From CALNYS01 sp964639935 (GTDB taxonomy: Bacteria; Planctomycetota; Phycisphaerae; Phycisphaerales; UBA1924): 64,000 nucleotides of DNA. A program made the position numbers and the translations under genes. This document shows, piece after piece, positions 40,757 through 50,117 of the stretch (positions are counted from its first letter, which is position 1; every line of letters begins with the position of its first letter). The notes below the pieces were generated by a model. That model was not told where the DNA came from. It did no database searches and was given only the letters and a program-made list of their open reading frames with translations. The stretch spans positions 1-64,000 of the forward strand of contig CAZXGT010000002.1 in NCBI GenBank assembly GCA_964639935.1, in the 5' to 3' direction.

Positions 40757-41503
40757 ATGGCCGGTCATAGCAAATGGGCGAACATCAAGCACCGCAAGGC
40801 GCGCCAGGACGCCGCCAAGGGCAAGATCTGGAGCAAGTGCTCCAAGGCGATCATCGTCGCCGCCAAGCAGGGCGGGCCTGACCCCGACGCCAACCTCGCC
40901 CTCCGCTACGCCATCGACGAGGCCAAGAGCGCGAACGTCCCCAAGGACAACATCGAGCGAGCCATCAAGAAGGGCGCGGGCGCCTCCGAGGGCGAGGACT
41001 ACGAGGCCATCCGCTACGAGGGCTACGGCGCCGGCGGCGTCGCCGTCATCGTCGACGCCCTCACCGACAACCGCGCCCGCACCGCCCCCGAGGTTCGCTC
41101 CACCTTCGGCAAGTACGGCGGCAACCTCGGGGCCAACGGCTGCGTCGCCTTCATGTTCGAGCAGCGCGGCGTCATCACCATCGATGAGAACTCCATCGGC
41201 GAGGAGAAGCTCATGGAGATCGCCGTTGAGGCCGGCGCCGAGGACATCGAGAAGGACGACGGCTACTGGACCATCACCACCGATCCGACCGAGTACCTCG
41301 ACGTCAAGGCGGCAATCGACGGGGCCGGCCTTGAGACCGAGTCCTCAGGCGTCACCATGATCGCCACCAACACCGCCGAGCTCAGCGTCGCCGACGCCGG
41401 CAAGGTGATGAAGCTTATCGAGGCGCTCGAGGACCTCGACGACGTGCAGAAGGTCTACACCAACGCCGAGTTCACCGACGAGCAGCTCGCCGCGATGGAG
41501 TGA
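40757..41503 (+). CDS. yebC: YebC/PmpR family protein (TACO1)
   Basis: YebC proteins bind ribosomes or DNA; bacterial members are now linked to translation of proline-rich stretches, others to transcription. The 248 residues are textbook: AGHSKWANIKHRKARQDAAK, GKIWSKCSKAIIVAAKQGGP, DEAKSANVPKDNIERAIKKG, EGYGAGGVAVIVDALTDNRA, and the C-terminal VMKLIEALEDLDDVQKVYTN. It starts 45 bp after the TPR gene. Usually found near ruvC; ruvC is not in this window. Confidence 0.97.
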   Translation: MAGHSKWANIKHRKARQDAAKGKIWSKCSKAIIVAAKQGGPDPDANLALRYAIDEAKSANVPKDNIERAIKKGAGASEGEDYEAIRYEGYGAGGVAVIVDALTDNRARTAPEVRSTFGKYGGNLGANGCVAFMFEQRGVITIDENSIGEEKLMEIAVEAGAEDIEKDDGYWTITTDPTEYLDVKAAIDGAGLETESSGVTMIATNTAELSVADAGKVMKLIEALEDLDDVQKVYTNAEFTDEQLAAME

Positions 41504-41505
41504 GC

Positions 41506-41525
41506 CGGCGGGCGCTCTCCCGCCG
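41506..41525. terminator. Hairpin between convergent yebC and cheV
   Basis: CGGCGGG-cgctct-CCCGCCG forms a 7-bp GC stem two bases after the yebC stop codon, in the 57-bp gap before the cheV stop. It lacks a T-run, so it is a weak intrinsic terminator at best, but its position between convergent genes fits transcript end formation. Confidence 0.45.
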
Positions 41526-41560
41526 CGGCCGCCCTCGTCCCAATCGAAGAGCTCGTCCGC

Positions 41561-42559
41561 CTACGCCGCCTTCGCGGCCGGCGGTCCCTCGCCCGCCGCG
41601 TCCTCGATCGGCAGCCCCTTGATCAGCTTGTCGATCATCACCACCACGTCCGCCAGCTCGGGCTTGGCCACCTGGTGATCCGCCCCGACCTGGCGGCCCT
41701 TCTTCAGGTTGTCGCTGCTGATGAGCGAGGAAAAGAGCATCACCGGGATGTCCTTGTAGTCCGGATTGTCCTTCACCAGCTTGCACAGGTGCAGCCCGTC
41801 CATGCCCGGCATCTCGATGTCGCTCACGATCGCCGCGATCGGCTCAGGGGTGACGCCCTCGGGGTGCGGGCCGTTGATCGCGCGCCAGGCGGCCTCGCCG
41901 TCGCCGTAGATCTCCACGCCGACATAGCCCGACGCGTGGAGCACCGCGCGGAGGCGGTCGCGCATGAAGCGGGAGTCCTCCGCGAGGATCACGCGCTGGC
42001 TCTCGCGCTCGACGCCCAGCTCGTTGGGCACGCTCTCGACGTGCAGCTTCTCCTCCACGCTCACCTCATCGGCGATCGATTCAAAGTCGAGCATCAGCAC
42101 CAGCCGGTCCTCGAGATCGATCACCCCCGTGATGACGCCGACGTTCTCGTCGCCCACCTCGGGCGCCGGACGAACCGCCGACCAGCTCATCCGGCGGATC
42201 TGATCCACGGCGTCCACGAGGAAGCCCACCTGCATGTTGTTGAACTCGCAGATGATCACCCGGCCGTCGAAGGAGCCCAAGCTCTCAAGCGTCAGTCGCT
42301 CGCGAACGCCCAGATGACCGGAGAGGTCGACCATGGGCACGAGCGAGCCGCGGATATTGAACATCCCGACGATGCCCTCGGGGCTCTCGGGCGAGCGGGT
42401 CGCGCTCGGCGGGAGGATCACCTCGCGGACCTTCGCCACGTTGATCCCGTACCACCCCTCGCCGAGGCGAAAGACGAGCACCTCGAGCTCGTTGGATCCC
42501 GCGTCGAGGAGGATCTCCGACTGCACGCCGCTGGCGCCCGACCTGGTCTCACTCGGCAT
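41561..42559 (-). CDS. cheV: CheV, chemotaxis coupling protein with receiver domain
   Basis: CheV couples receptors to CheA through a CheW domain and is tuned by a C-terminal receiver. The 332 residues begin with a CheW-like domain (about 20-165; VFRLGEGWYGINVAKVREVI, GMFNIRGSLVPMVDLSGHLG). A receiver (about 190-325) has phospho-acceptor Asp in AAIVSDIEMPGMDGLHLCKL and Lys in VAKPELADVV. I chose the ATG at 42559 with AAAGG 9 nt upstream over a GTG at 42568. It stands alone, not next to other chemotaxis genes in this window. Confidence 0.9.
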   Translation of the reverse strand: MPSETRSGASGVQSEILLDAGSNELEVLVFRLGEGWYGINVAKVREVILPPSATRSPESPEGIVGMFNIRGSLVPMVDLSGHLGVRERLTLESLGSFDGRVIICEFNNMQVGFLVDAVDQIRRMSWSAVRPAPEVGDENVGVITGVIDLEDRLVLMLDFESIADEVSVEEKLHVESVPNELGVERESQRVILAEDSRFMRDRLRAVLHASGYVGVEIYGDGEAAWRAINGPHPEGVTPEPIAAIVSDIEMPGMDGLHLCKLVKDNPDYKDIPVMLFSSLISSDNLKKGRQVGADHQVAKPELADVVVMIDKLIKGLPIEDAAGEGPPAAKAA

Positions 42560-42657
42560 CGCACCCACCTTTCCGAAAGAGCGTTTCCACGCCTCGGAGA
42601 TCGGCCCGCGAAGGGCGCGGCTTCACCGAGATCAGGCGAGAGCCACATCCCTGGGTG

Positions 42658-43266
42658 TCATGAGCCGGGCTGGGCGAGAAGCTCGTCGACGGCGCCGCGG
42701 AACTCCGGATCGCTCGGACGGGTGCGGGGGCCGAACATCGCCACGACGTTACCGGACCGATCCACCATGTACTTCTGGAAGTTCCACTTCACCGGACCGC
42801 CCACCGGCGCCGGCTGCCCGGTGAGCTTCGCGTAGAGCGGGTGCGTGTCCTTCCCCTTCACCGAGATCTTCGAGAACATCGGGAAGGTCACGTCGAAGTT
42901 CGCCTCGCAGAACCGCTTGATCTCAAGGTCAGACCCCGGCTCCTGGCCCATGAAGTCGTTGGCCGGGAACCCGAGCACCACAAGCCCGTCGTCCTTCTTT
43001 TCCCGATAGAGCGCCTCAAGCCCCTTGTACTGCGGCGTCAGGCCGCACCGGCTCGCGGTGTTGACCATCACGAGCACCTTGCCGCGATACCGCTCGAGGT
43101 CGACCGACTCGCCCTCGATGTCGGTCATCGTGAAGCTCAGGACGTCGGCGTCCTTCGCGGGCTCGATCGGGCCGTCGCCAAAGGCGATGGTCGAGCAGGC
43201 GACGAGGACGATCACGCCGACCACCCCGCCGAGAGCAACAAGAACTTTGGACATCATGGGAGCCAT
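42658..43266 (-). CDS. Glutathione peroxidase family protein, lipoprotein form
   Basis: Glutathione-peroxidase-fold proteins reduce hydroperoxides, most bacterial ones using thioredoxin. The 202 residues start at ATG 43266 (AAAGGAG 7 nt upstream). A lipoprotein signal ends in LVAC (Cys24), so the enzyme should be membrane-anchored outside the cytoplasm. The peroxidatic Cys74 sits in NTASRCGLTPQYKGLEAL, then GFPANDFMGQEPG and VKWNFQKYMVDRSGNV complete the family motifs. The selenocysteine position is Cys. It is divergent from the PTPS-like gene, 49 bp apart. Confidence 0.92.
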   Translation of the reverse strand: MAPMMSKVLVALGGVVGVIVLVACSTIAFGDGPIEPAKDADVLSFTMTDIEGESVDLERYRGKVLVMVNTASRCGLTPQYKGLEALYREKKDDGLVVLGFPANDFMGQEPGSDLEIKRFCEANFDVTFPMFSKISVKGKDTHPLYAKLTGQPAPVGGPVKWNFQKYMVDRSGNVVAMFGPRTRPSDPEFRGAVDELLAQPGS

Positions 43267-43315
43267 GCCGATCTCCTTTCGCTCGATTCTAGCCCGGGCC
43301 GGCCTACGATCGATC

Positions 43316-44152
43316 GTGTTTACCCTCGAACGCACCGTCCGATTCGCCGTCAACCCCGCCGGGGATTCGCTCGCCGGGCTGGATCCGAGCGACCGCGACC
43401 CGAACGGGTACGCGGGAGTTCCCGCGATGCGCGGCCTCGGCGCCCACTACGAGCTCGACATCGCCTGCAGGGGCGAGCCGGACGCCGTGACCGGGTATCT
43501 CATCTCGATCACCGACATCGACAAGGCCGCGCGGGCTCGCGCGATCCCGCTCATCGCCGAGGCCGCGCGGGAGCGACCGGCGACCGATCCCGGCGATCTC
43601 CTGCCGTCGCTCTTTGCCGCGCTCTCGGAGCCGCTCGCCGAGCACGGAGCGAGCCTCTCGCGTCTCCGCTGGCGGCTCTCACCCTTCTACAATGTCGAGA
43701 TGACCAGCGCCAACCAAACCGACGTCACGATCCGCCAGCGCTTCGAGTTCGCCGCAGCGCACCGACTTCACTCCCCGGAGATGACCGACGAGGAGAACCA
43801 GCGCGTCTACGGCAAGTGCAACAACCCCTCGGGCCACGGGCACAACTATGTGCTCGAGCCCGCGGTGCGCGTGCCGCTCGAGGGCGCCGACCGCCTCGAC
43901 CTCCCTACGCTCGAGCGCCTCGTCGAGACGCATGTGCTGAACCGGTTCGATCACAAGCATCTCAACAGGGATCTGCCCGACTTCTCCGGCGAGGTTCCGT
44001 CGGTCGAGCGCATCGCCAAGCGCTGCTACGAGCTGCTGGCGCCCCCCGTTGAGAGCGCGGGCGGAACGCTCGACTCGCTCACGGTGTGGGAGACCGAGAA
44101 GACCTCCTGCACCTACGCCCCGGCGCCCAGGGCTGAAACCGCTGCAATCTGA
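43316..44152 (+). CDS. Tandem 6-pyruvoyl-tetrahydropterin synthase (PTPS)-like protein
   Basis: The family converts 7,8-dihydroneopterin triphosphate to pterin intermediates (tetrahydrobiopterin or queuosine routes). I start at GTG 43316, giving 278 residues. The C-terminal half is a canonical PTPS domain: zinc His149 in FEFAAAHRLHS, CNNPSGHGHNY (Cys168, His174, His176), FDHKHLNRDLPDF and VWETEKTSCTYAP. The N-terminal half (1-127) repeats the fold (VRFAVNPAGD; LGAHYELDIACRGEPD; RLSPFYNVEM) but lacks the zinc histidines. The CNNPxGHGHNY form resembles the eukaryotic-type PTPS more than QueD. An ATG at 43700 could in principle start the C-terminal domain alone. Confidence 0.82.
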   Translation: MFTLERTVRFAVNPAGDSLAGLDPSDRDPNGYAGVPAMRGLGAHYELDIACRGEPDAVTGYLISITDIDKAARARAIPLIAEAARERPATDPGDLLPSLFAALSEPLAEHGASLSRLRWRLSPFYNVEMTSANQTDVTIRQRFEFAAAHRLHSPEMTDEENQRVYGKCNNPSGHGHNYVLEPAVRVPLEGADRLDLPTLERLVETHVLNRFDHKHLNRDLPDFSGEVPSVERIAKRCYELLAPPVESAGGTLDSLTVWETEKTSCTYAPAPRAETAAI

Positions 44153-44228
44153 CGCCGAACGAGCTCTTGAAGAAATCTGAATCGCCCGTCCCCCCGCTCG
44201 TTCATCCTCGCCGCGAAAGTGTGCTGGC

Positions 44229-44855
44229 ATGACCGCTCTCATCCTCGCCAGCCGATCCCCTCGCCGCCGCGAGCTGCTCGAGCGGGCGGGCTTCGCCGCC
44301 ACCGCCCGCCCCGCGGATCTCGACGACGCCGACCTCACGCCCGCTTCGGCGCCGCCCCGCCACTGGGTCGCCGCGCTCGCCTATCTCAAGGCCGCCCGCG
44401 TCGCTTCGACGCTCGAGGACGACGCGCTCGTGCTTGGGGCCGACACCGTCGTTGTCAAGAATGAACGCATCATCGGCCAGCCGAGAGACGCCGAGCACGC
44501 CCGCTCGATCATCCGCGCGCTCTCCGGCGGCGCGCACACCGTTGCGACCGGCGTCGCGATCCTTCGCCGCGGACGCTCGCGGACGATCCTCGTCGACCAG
44601 GCGCGGGTCGAGGTGGGCGAGATCCCCGACGCCGAGATCGCCCGGTACGTCGATTCGGGCGACTGGCGGGGCAAGGCCGGGGCCTACAACCTCGCCGAGC
44701 GGCAGGCCGCCGGTTGGCCCGTCCGGGAAACCGGCGATCCGGCGACCGTGATGGGCCTTCCCATGCGAAGGCTCGGCCCGATTCTGACGCGTCTTTCGCT
44801 CCCATCTCAAACCTCCGATACAGTCACGCACGGATCCCCAGCCCCGAAAGCGTGA
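44229..44855 (+). CDS. maf: Maf family nucleotide pyrophosphatase
   Basis: Maf proteins hydrolyse non-canonical or canonical nucleoside triphosphates and affect septum formation. The 208 residues show the family start LILASRSPRRRELLERAGF, then ALVLGADTVVVKNERIIGQP with catalytic Asp, the ALSGGAHTVATGVAIL segment, and YVDSGDWRGKAGAYNLAERQ. It lies 76 bp after the PTPS gene and 1 bp before the next gene, suggesting a small operon. Confidence 0.94.
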   Translation: MTALILASRSPRRRELLERAGFAATARPADLDDADLTPASAPPRHWVAALAYLKAARVASTLEDDALVLGADTVVVKNERIIGQPRDAEHARSIIRALSGGAHTVATGVAILRRGRSRTILVDQARVEVGEIPDAEIARYVDSGDWRGKAGAYNLAERQAAGWPVRETGDPATVMGLPMRRLGPILTRLSLPSQTSDTVTHGSPAPKA

Positions 44856-44856
44856 C

Positions 44857-45276
44857 GTGAGCCCCGCCTTCTCCCCCTGGATCATCCTCCCGCTCGCCCT
44901 CGTTGCGATGCTCATCGTCTCGGCTCATGTCACGCTGACCCAGGCCTCGGCGGCCCCGCGCAGCCGCAAACGCCTGCGGATCGCCAACGGGTGGGTGATG
45001 CTCATCACGCTGCCGCTGCTCGCGGCGGGCGTCTCGCTCGTCACGCCCGATCGAAGCCCGCGTCTCTTCGTGCTCACCTGGATCGGCGTGGCGCTGCTTC
45101 TCACGCTCTCGATCCTTCTCGCCATGCTGGACGCGGCGAACACGGTCCGCCTTGTCCGAGACGAAAAACACCGTCAAGCCATTGAGTTCATCAAGGCCCG
45201 ATACGCGAGCGACCGATTCTCCTCCGAGGAGCCCCCCGGAACCGAGGGGACGAAGGACGCCGGATCCGACTCCTGA
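44857..45276 (+). CDS. Small membrane protein of unknown function
   Basis: The 139-residue product starts at a GTG one base after the maf stop. It has three hydrophobic helices (IILPLALVAMLIVSAHVTL; VMLITLPLLAAGVSLVT; LTWIGVALLLTLSILLAML) and a charged C-terminal helix (RLVRDEKHRQAIEFIKARYA), then an acidic tail. I do not recognise a family. Its position between maf and lpxK, with an 8-bp gap to lpxK, implies cotranscription. Confidence 0.72.
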   Translation: MSPAFSPWIILPLALVAMLIVSAHVTLTQASAAPRSRKRLRIANGWVMLITLPLLAAGVSLVTPDRSPRLFVLTWIGVALLLTLSILLAMLDAANTVRLVRDEKHRQAIEFIKARYASDRFSSEEPPGTEGTKDAGSDS

Positions 45277-45284
45277 GCCCGTCA

Positions 45285-46367
45285 ATGCCGCCACGTCGCG
45301 CCCCCATCCCGATCCCTCTGGGACTCCCGCTCGCGCCGATCTACCGTGCGGCGGTCAACAGGCGCAACCGTCGCTTCGATCGCGGCCACGGCGTCAGGGC
45401 CGCTCCGATCCCCGTCATCTCCGTCGGGAACATCACCGTGGGCGGGGTCGGCAAGACGCCCGTCGTTCAGCACGTCGCCCGCGTCCTGAAGATGGCCGGA
45501 AGGCGCCCGGGCATCCTGCTCCGCGGCTACAAGGCCGAGCCGGGACGCTTCTCCGACGAACACCTCGAGCACAAGGCGCTCTCGCCCGACGTTCCGGTCG
45601 TCTCGAACCCCAGCCGGTTCGAGGGCGTCGCGCAGCTTCTCGCCTCGCCGGGGGCCAAGCCGGACGTCGTCATTCTTGATGACGGCTTCCAGCACCGCCG
45701 GCTCCAGCGCGACCTTGACATCGTGCTCGTCGACGTCACGCAGAACCCGTTCGAGGATCGCCTGCTCCCGGCGGGGTGGCTGCGCGAGCCGGTCGAGAGC
45801 CTCGCCCGCGCCTCGTGCGTCGTGCTGACGCGCGTCGATCATCCGGCGGATTCGACGACGAACTCGATCCGCGAGCGCGTCGAGCGCGTGACCGGGAGCC
45901 GGCCGATCGCCGAGACGCGCCACGCGTGGGCGCCCGAGCTGCAGGCGCTGATCAACAAGCGCGAGACGACCAAGCCCGTGGCGTGGCTCCGGGGCAAGAA
46001 GGCGCTCGTCGCGTGCGCCCTTGGCAACCCCGCGTCGTTCGTCAACCAGGTCCGCAGCGCCGGGGCGACCATCGCGGACGAGATCCTGCTTCGAGACCAC
46101 GCCCGGTTCACCGAGCCACAGGTGCAGCGGATCATCGAGGCGGCGCGCGGGGTCGATGTCGTCGTCTGTACGTCCAAGGACTGGACGAAGCTCCGGCGCG
46201 TCAGCGTCGAACGCTGGCCCTGCCCGATCGTCCGGCCGATCGTGCAGATTGAGGTGATCGCCGGGCGCGACGAGCTCGCTCGGCGCATCGAGGCCGCCGC
46301 GGAGCCCAGGCGGCGCCGCGCGGCGCCGGAACAGTCAGGCGAGGAGCGCTCCAGTGACGCCGCGTAG
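45285..46367 (+). CDS. lpxK: LpxK, tetraacyldisaccharide 4'-kinase
   Basis: LpxK phosphorylates the lipid A disaccharide at the 4' position on the inner membrane. The 360 residues begin with the hydrophobic N-terminus PIPLGLPLAPIYRAAV, then the P-loop region SVGNITVGGVGKTPVVQHVA, RPGILLRGYKAEPGRFSDEH, and DVVILDDGFQHRRLQRDLDI, all hallmarks of the family. The C-terminal tail is Arg-rich. The gene overlaps the next gene by 14 nt. With lpxA and kdsC it indicates that the organism makes lipid A with Kdo. Confidence 0.95.
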   Translation: MPPRRAPIPIPLGLPLAPIYRAAVNRRNRRFDRGHGVRAAPIPVISVGNITVGGVGKTPVVQHVARVLKMAGRRPGILLRGYKAEPGRFSDEHLEHKALSPDVPVVSNPSRFEGVAQLLASPGAKPDVVILDDGFQHRRLQRDLDIVLVDVTQNPFEDRLLPAGWLREPVESLARASCVVLTRVDHPADSTTNSIRERVERVTGSRPIAETRHAWAPELQALINKRETTKPVAWLRGKKALVACALGNPASFVNQVRSAGATIADEILLRDHARFTEPQVQRIIEAARGVDVVVCTSKDWTKLRRVSVERWPCPIVRPIVQIEVIAGRDELARRIEAAAEPRRRRAAPEQSGEERSSDAA

Positions 46368-46785
46368 GGCGCATGTCGCCGTGCTCCGCCGTCCGTACCT
46401 CGGCCTGATCCTCGCGGGAGAGAAGCGCGTCGAGTCGCGGCTGTCGATCAACCGCGTCGCCCCGTTCAACTGCGTCGGGGCGGGAGATCTTCTCTACCTG
46501 AAGGAATCCGCGGGCGCCATCGTCGCGACGGCGGCCGTCCGCGAGGCGCGTTTCTACGAGGTCGACGGGCCCGAGGGCGTGCGCGAGCTCCGCCACCGCT
46601 TCGGGGATCTCATCGGAGGGACCGATGCGTACTGGCGCCGCAAGGAGTCCGCGCGCTACGCGACGCTGCTCTGGCTCGAGAATGTGCGGACGCTCCGCGA
46701 GCGCGACGCCCGCCCCAGCGTGCCCCCGCTCTACGGGCGCGCGTGGGTGACGGTCGAGCCGCACGGAGCGCGCCGCTCGGCGTAG
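46354..46785 (+). CDS. ASCH-domain protein
   Basis: ASCH domains are RNA-binding or nucleotide-interacting folds, sometimes ribonucleases. The 143 residues fit the ASCH pattern: VAVLRRPYLGLILAGEKRVE near the start (the family GxKxxExR element is GEKRVESR), GDLLYLKESAGAIVATAAVR in the middle, and the terminal LLWLENVRTLRERDARP. The start is a GTG at 46354 with GAGGAG 9 nt upstream, inside the lpxK end. Position between lpxK and nadC gives no clear function. Confidence 0.75.
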   Translation: MTPRRAHVAVLRRPYLGLILAGEKRVESRLSINRVAPFNCVGAGDLLYLKESAGAIVATAAVREARFYEVDGPEGVRELRHRFGDLIGGTDAYWRRKESARYATLLWLENVRTLRERDARPSVPPLYGRAWVTVEPHGARRSA

Positions 46786-46794
46786 ACTCGCGCC

Positions 46795-47712
46795 ATGCGC
46801 TTGACGCCGCCGGATCTCGATTCGCTCTCGCTGCCTGATCTCTATATCGCCCTGCGCCCGCGCGGCGTTCGTCGCCTGCTCGAGCTTGCGCGCGACGAGG
46901 ACCTCGGGCCGGATGGCCGCGATCTCGCGTCCGCCGCGCTCGCTCCCGCGGGCGCGTCCTTCCGCATCGCCGCGCGGGAGCCGGGGGTGCTCGCCGGGCT
47001 GGCGGCGATTCCGGATCTCATCGACGTCTACGGCGCCGACGCCGCATTTACGCCCGTGAGGTCTGACGGCGAGCGCTTCAGCGCCGGGGAGACCATCGCG
47101 GAGCTCTCGGGAGATCCGGCCCACCTGCTGCGGCTTGAACGCCCGATGCTCAACCTGCTGTCGCGGCTCTCGGGCGTGGCGACGCTCACCGCCGAGTTCG
47201 TCGCGCGGGTCGACGGGACCGGTGCGGCGATCTATGACACGCGGAAGACGACGCCGGGGCTGCGGGCGCTGGAGAAATACGCCGTGCGCTGCGGCGGCGG
47301 GCGCTCGCACCGCCTCGGGCTCGACGACGCCGCGATGTTCAAGGACAACCACCTCGCGGGGACGCCGCTTGAGGATCTCACTGAGACGCTCGCGGGAGCG
47401 GCGCGCCGGGCGAAAGACGCCGGCGCCGCGTTCGTCGAGGTGGAGGTCGATTCGCTCGACCAGCTCGACCGCGTGCTGGCGATCGAGCCCGGGCTGATCG
47501 ACGTCGCGCTGCTCGACAACATGACGCTCGAACAGCTGCGCGAGGCGGTTCGCCGGCGCGACGCCGCGCCGTCTCCGATCCGGCTCGAAGCCTCCGGCGG
47601 CGTCGCCATCGACGCGGTCCGGGCCATCGCGGAGACGGGCGTCGAGCGGATCAGCGCCGGCGCGCTGACGCATTCGGCGCGGCCCATCGATTTCGGGCTG
47701 GATGCGATCTGA
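46795..47712 (+). CDS. nadC: NadC, quinolinate phosphoribosyltransferase
   Basis: NadC converts quinolinate and PRPP to nicotinate mononucleotide in de novo NAD synthesis. The 305 residues include LARDEDLGPDGRDLASAALA, ERPMLNLLSRLSGVATLTAE, YDTRKTTPGLRALEKYAVRC with GGGRSHRLGLDDAAMFKDNH next to it, and VDVALLDNMTLEQLREAV followed by LEASGGVAIDAVRAIAETGV. Every substrate-binding motif is intact. The related nadA is at 60945-62147; no nadB is visible here. The 3' end lies 4 bp from the convergent HNH gene. Confidence 0.96.
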   Translation: MRLTPPDLDSLSLPDLYIALRPRGVRRLLELARDEDLGPDGRDLASAALAPAGASFRIAAREPGVLAGLAAIPDLIDVYGADAAFTPVRSDGERFSAGETIAELSGDPAHLLRLERPMLNLLSRLSGVATLTAEFVARVDGTGAAIYDTRKTTPGLRALEKYAVRCGGGRSHRLGLDDAAMFKDNHLAGTPLEDLTETLAGAARRAKDAGAAFVEVEVDSLDQLDRVLAIEPGLIDVALLDNMTLEQLREAVRRRDAAPSPIRLEASGGVAIDAVRAIAETGVERISAGALTHSARPIDFGLDAI

Positions 47713-47716
47713 GCGG

Positions 47717-48412
47717 CTACCCGAGCTCGACCGACCAGTACGCCTCGTCGAGGAACGCCTTCCAGCTCTCGTAGCGTTCCTGCCCGAGTCGCACGGAGAT
47801 GAGCGGATGCCGCTTGGGACGGTCGGGCGCCCTCTTGAGCCTCATGCGCGCCTGTTCGGGCGTCCGGCCGCCCTTTCGGGCGTTGCAGGGGACGCAGGCG
47901 CAGACGAGATTGTCCCAGGTGTCGCCGCCGCCCTGGCTGCGCGGGTTGACGTGGTCGATCGTCAGCTCGCTTGTGGGGAACGAGCGACCGCAGTACTGGC
48001 AGCGGTTGCGATCGCGGGCGAAGAGGTTGCGCCGGTTGAGCTTGACGTGCTGGGCGGGGAGGCGGTCGTAGCCGAAGAGGCGGATGATCTTCGGCACCGC
48101 GATGTGCATCTGGACGGTGCGGACCCAGTCGTGGCCGGTCGGCTCGAACTCGCGCTGGAGCTCTGAGATCTCGGTCCACGAGGCGAAGTCGTAGTTGAGG
48201 TACTGACCGCGGTCGACGTGAATGACCTCGGCCTGATTGCGGCAGAGCAGAGCGAAGGCCCGGCGGGCCGAGATCACGCGGATCGCGACGTACAGCTTGT
48301 TGAGAACGAGGACTTTCGCGTCAAGCCCGATGGAAGCGGCGCCGGCCGCGGTCGCGAGGCGACCCGGTGGGTGTCCCTCCCGGGAGTCCGGCTTGCCGGA
48401 ACGAGGAGCCAT
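47717..48412 (-). CDS. HNH endonuclease family protein
   Basis: The 231-residue protein carries an HNH nuclease domain (about 138-190). CQYCGRSFPTSELTIDHVNP supplies the first CxxC and the DH metal site, and SQGGGDTWDNLVCACVPCNA the Asn and second CxxC. The N-terminal 130 residues (VLVLNKLYVAIRVISARRAF; YGYDRLPA-like segments) form the extension common to a widespread family of stand-alone chromosomal HNH proteins whose function is unclear. No methyltransferase is adjacent, so a restriction role is not supported. Confidence 0.88.
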   Translation of the reverse strand: MAPRSGKPDSREGHPPGRLATAAGAASIGLDAKVLVLNKLYVAIRVISARRAFALLCRNQAEVIHVDRGQYLNYDFASWTEISELQREFEPTGHDWVRTVQMHIAVPKIIRLFGYDRLPAQHVKLNRRNLFARDRNRCQYCGRSFPTSELTIDHVNPRSQGGGDTWDNLVCACVPCNARKGGRTPEQARMRLKRAPDRPKRHPLISVRLGQERYESWKAFLDEAYWSVELG

Positions 48413-48506
48413 ATCACGAGAAGCCTAGACCGCGAACGGGGCCTCCGCAATATCTGGTGGTCAAGATTGGGTGAGACGCTATCGGACGAGCGCTAAACGG
48501 CCGCTC

Positions 48507-50111
<1,605 letters not shown>

Positions 50112-50117
50112 GACGGC

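Noticed and set aside
47717..48412. HNH protein as part of a restriction or defence system
   Set aside because: No methyltransferase, toxin or other defence gene is adjacent; neighbours are nadC and purH, and the family is widespread as a stand-alone chromosomal protein.
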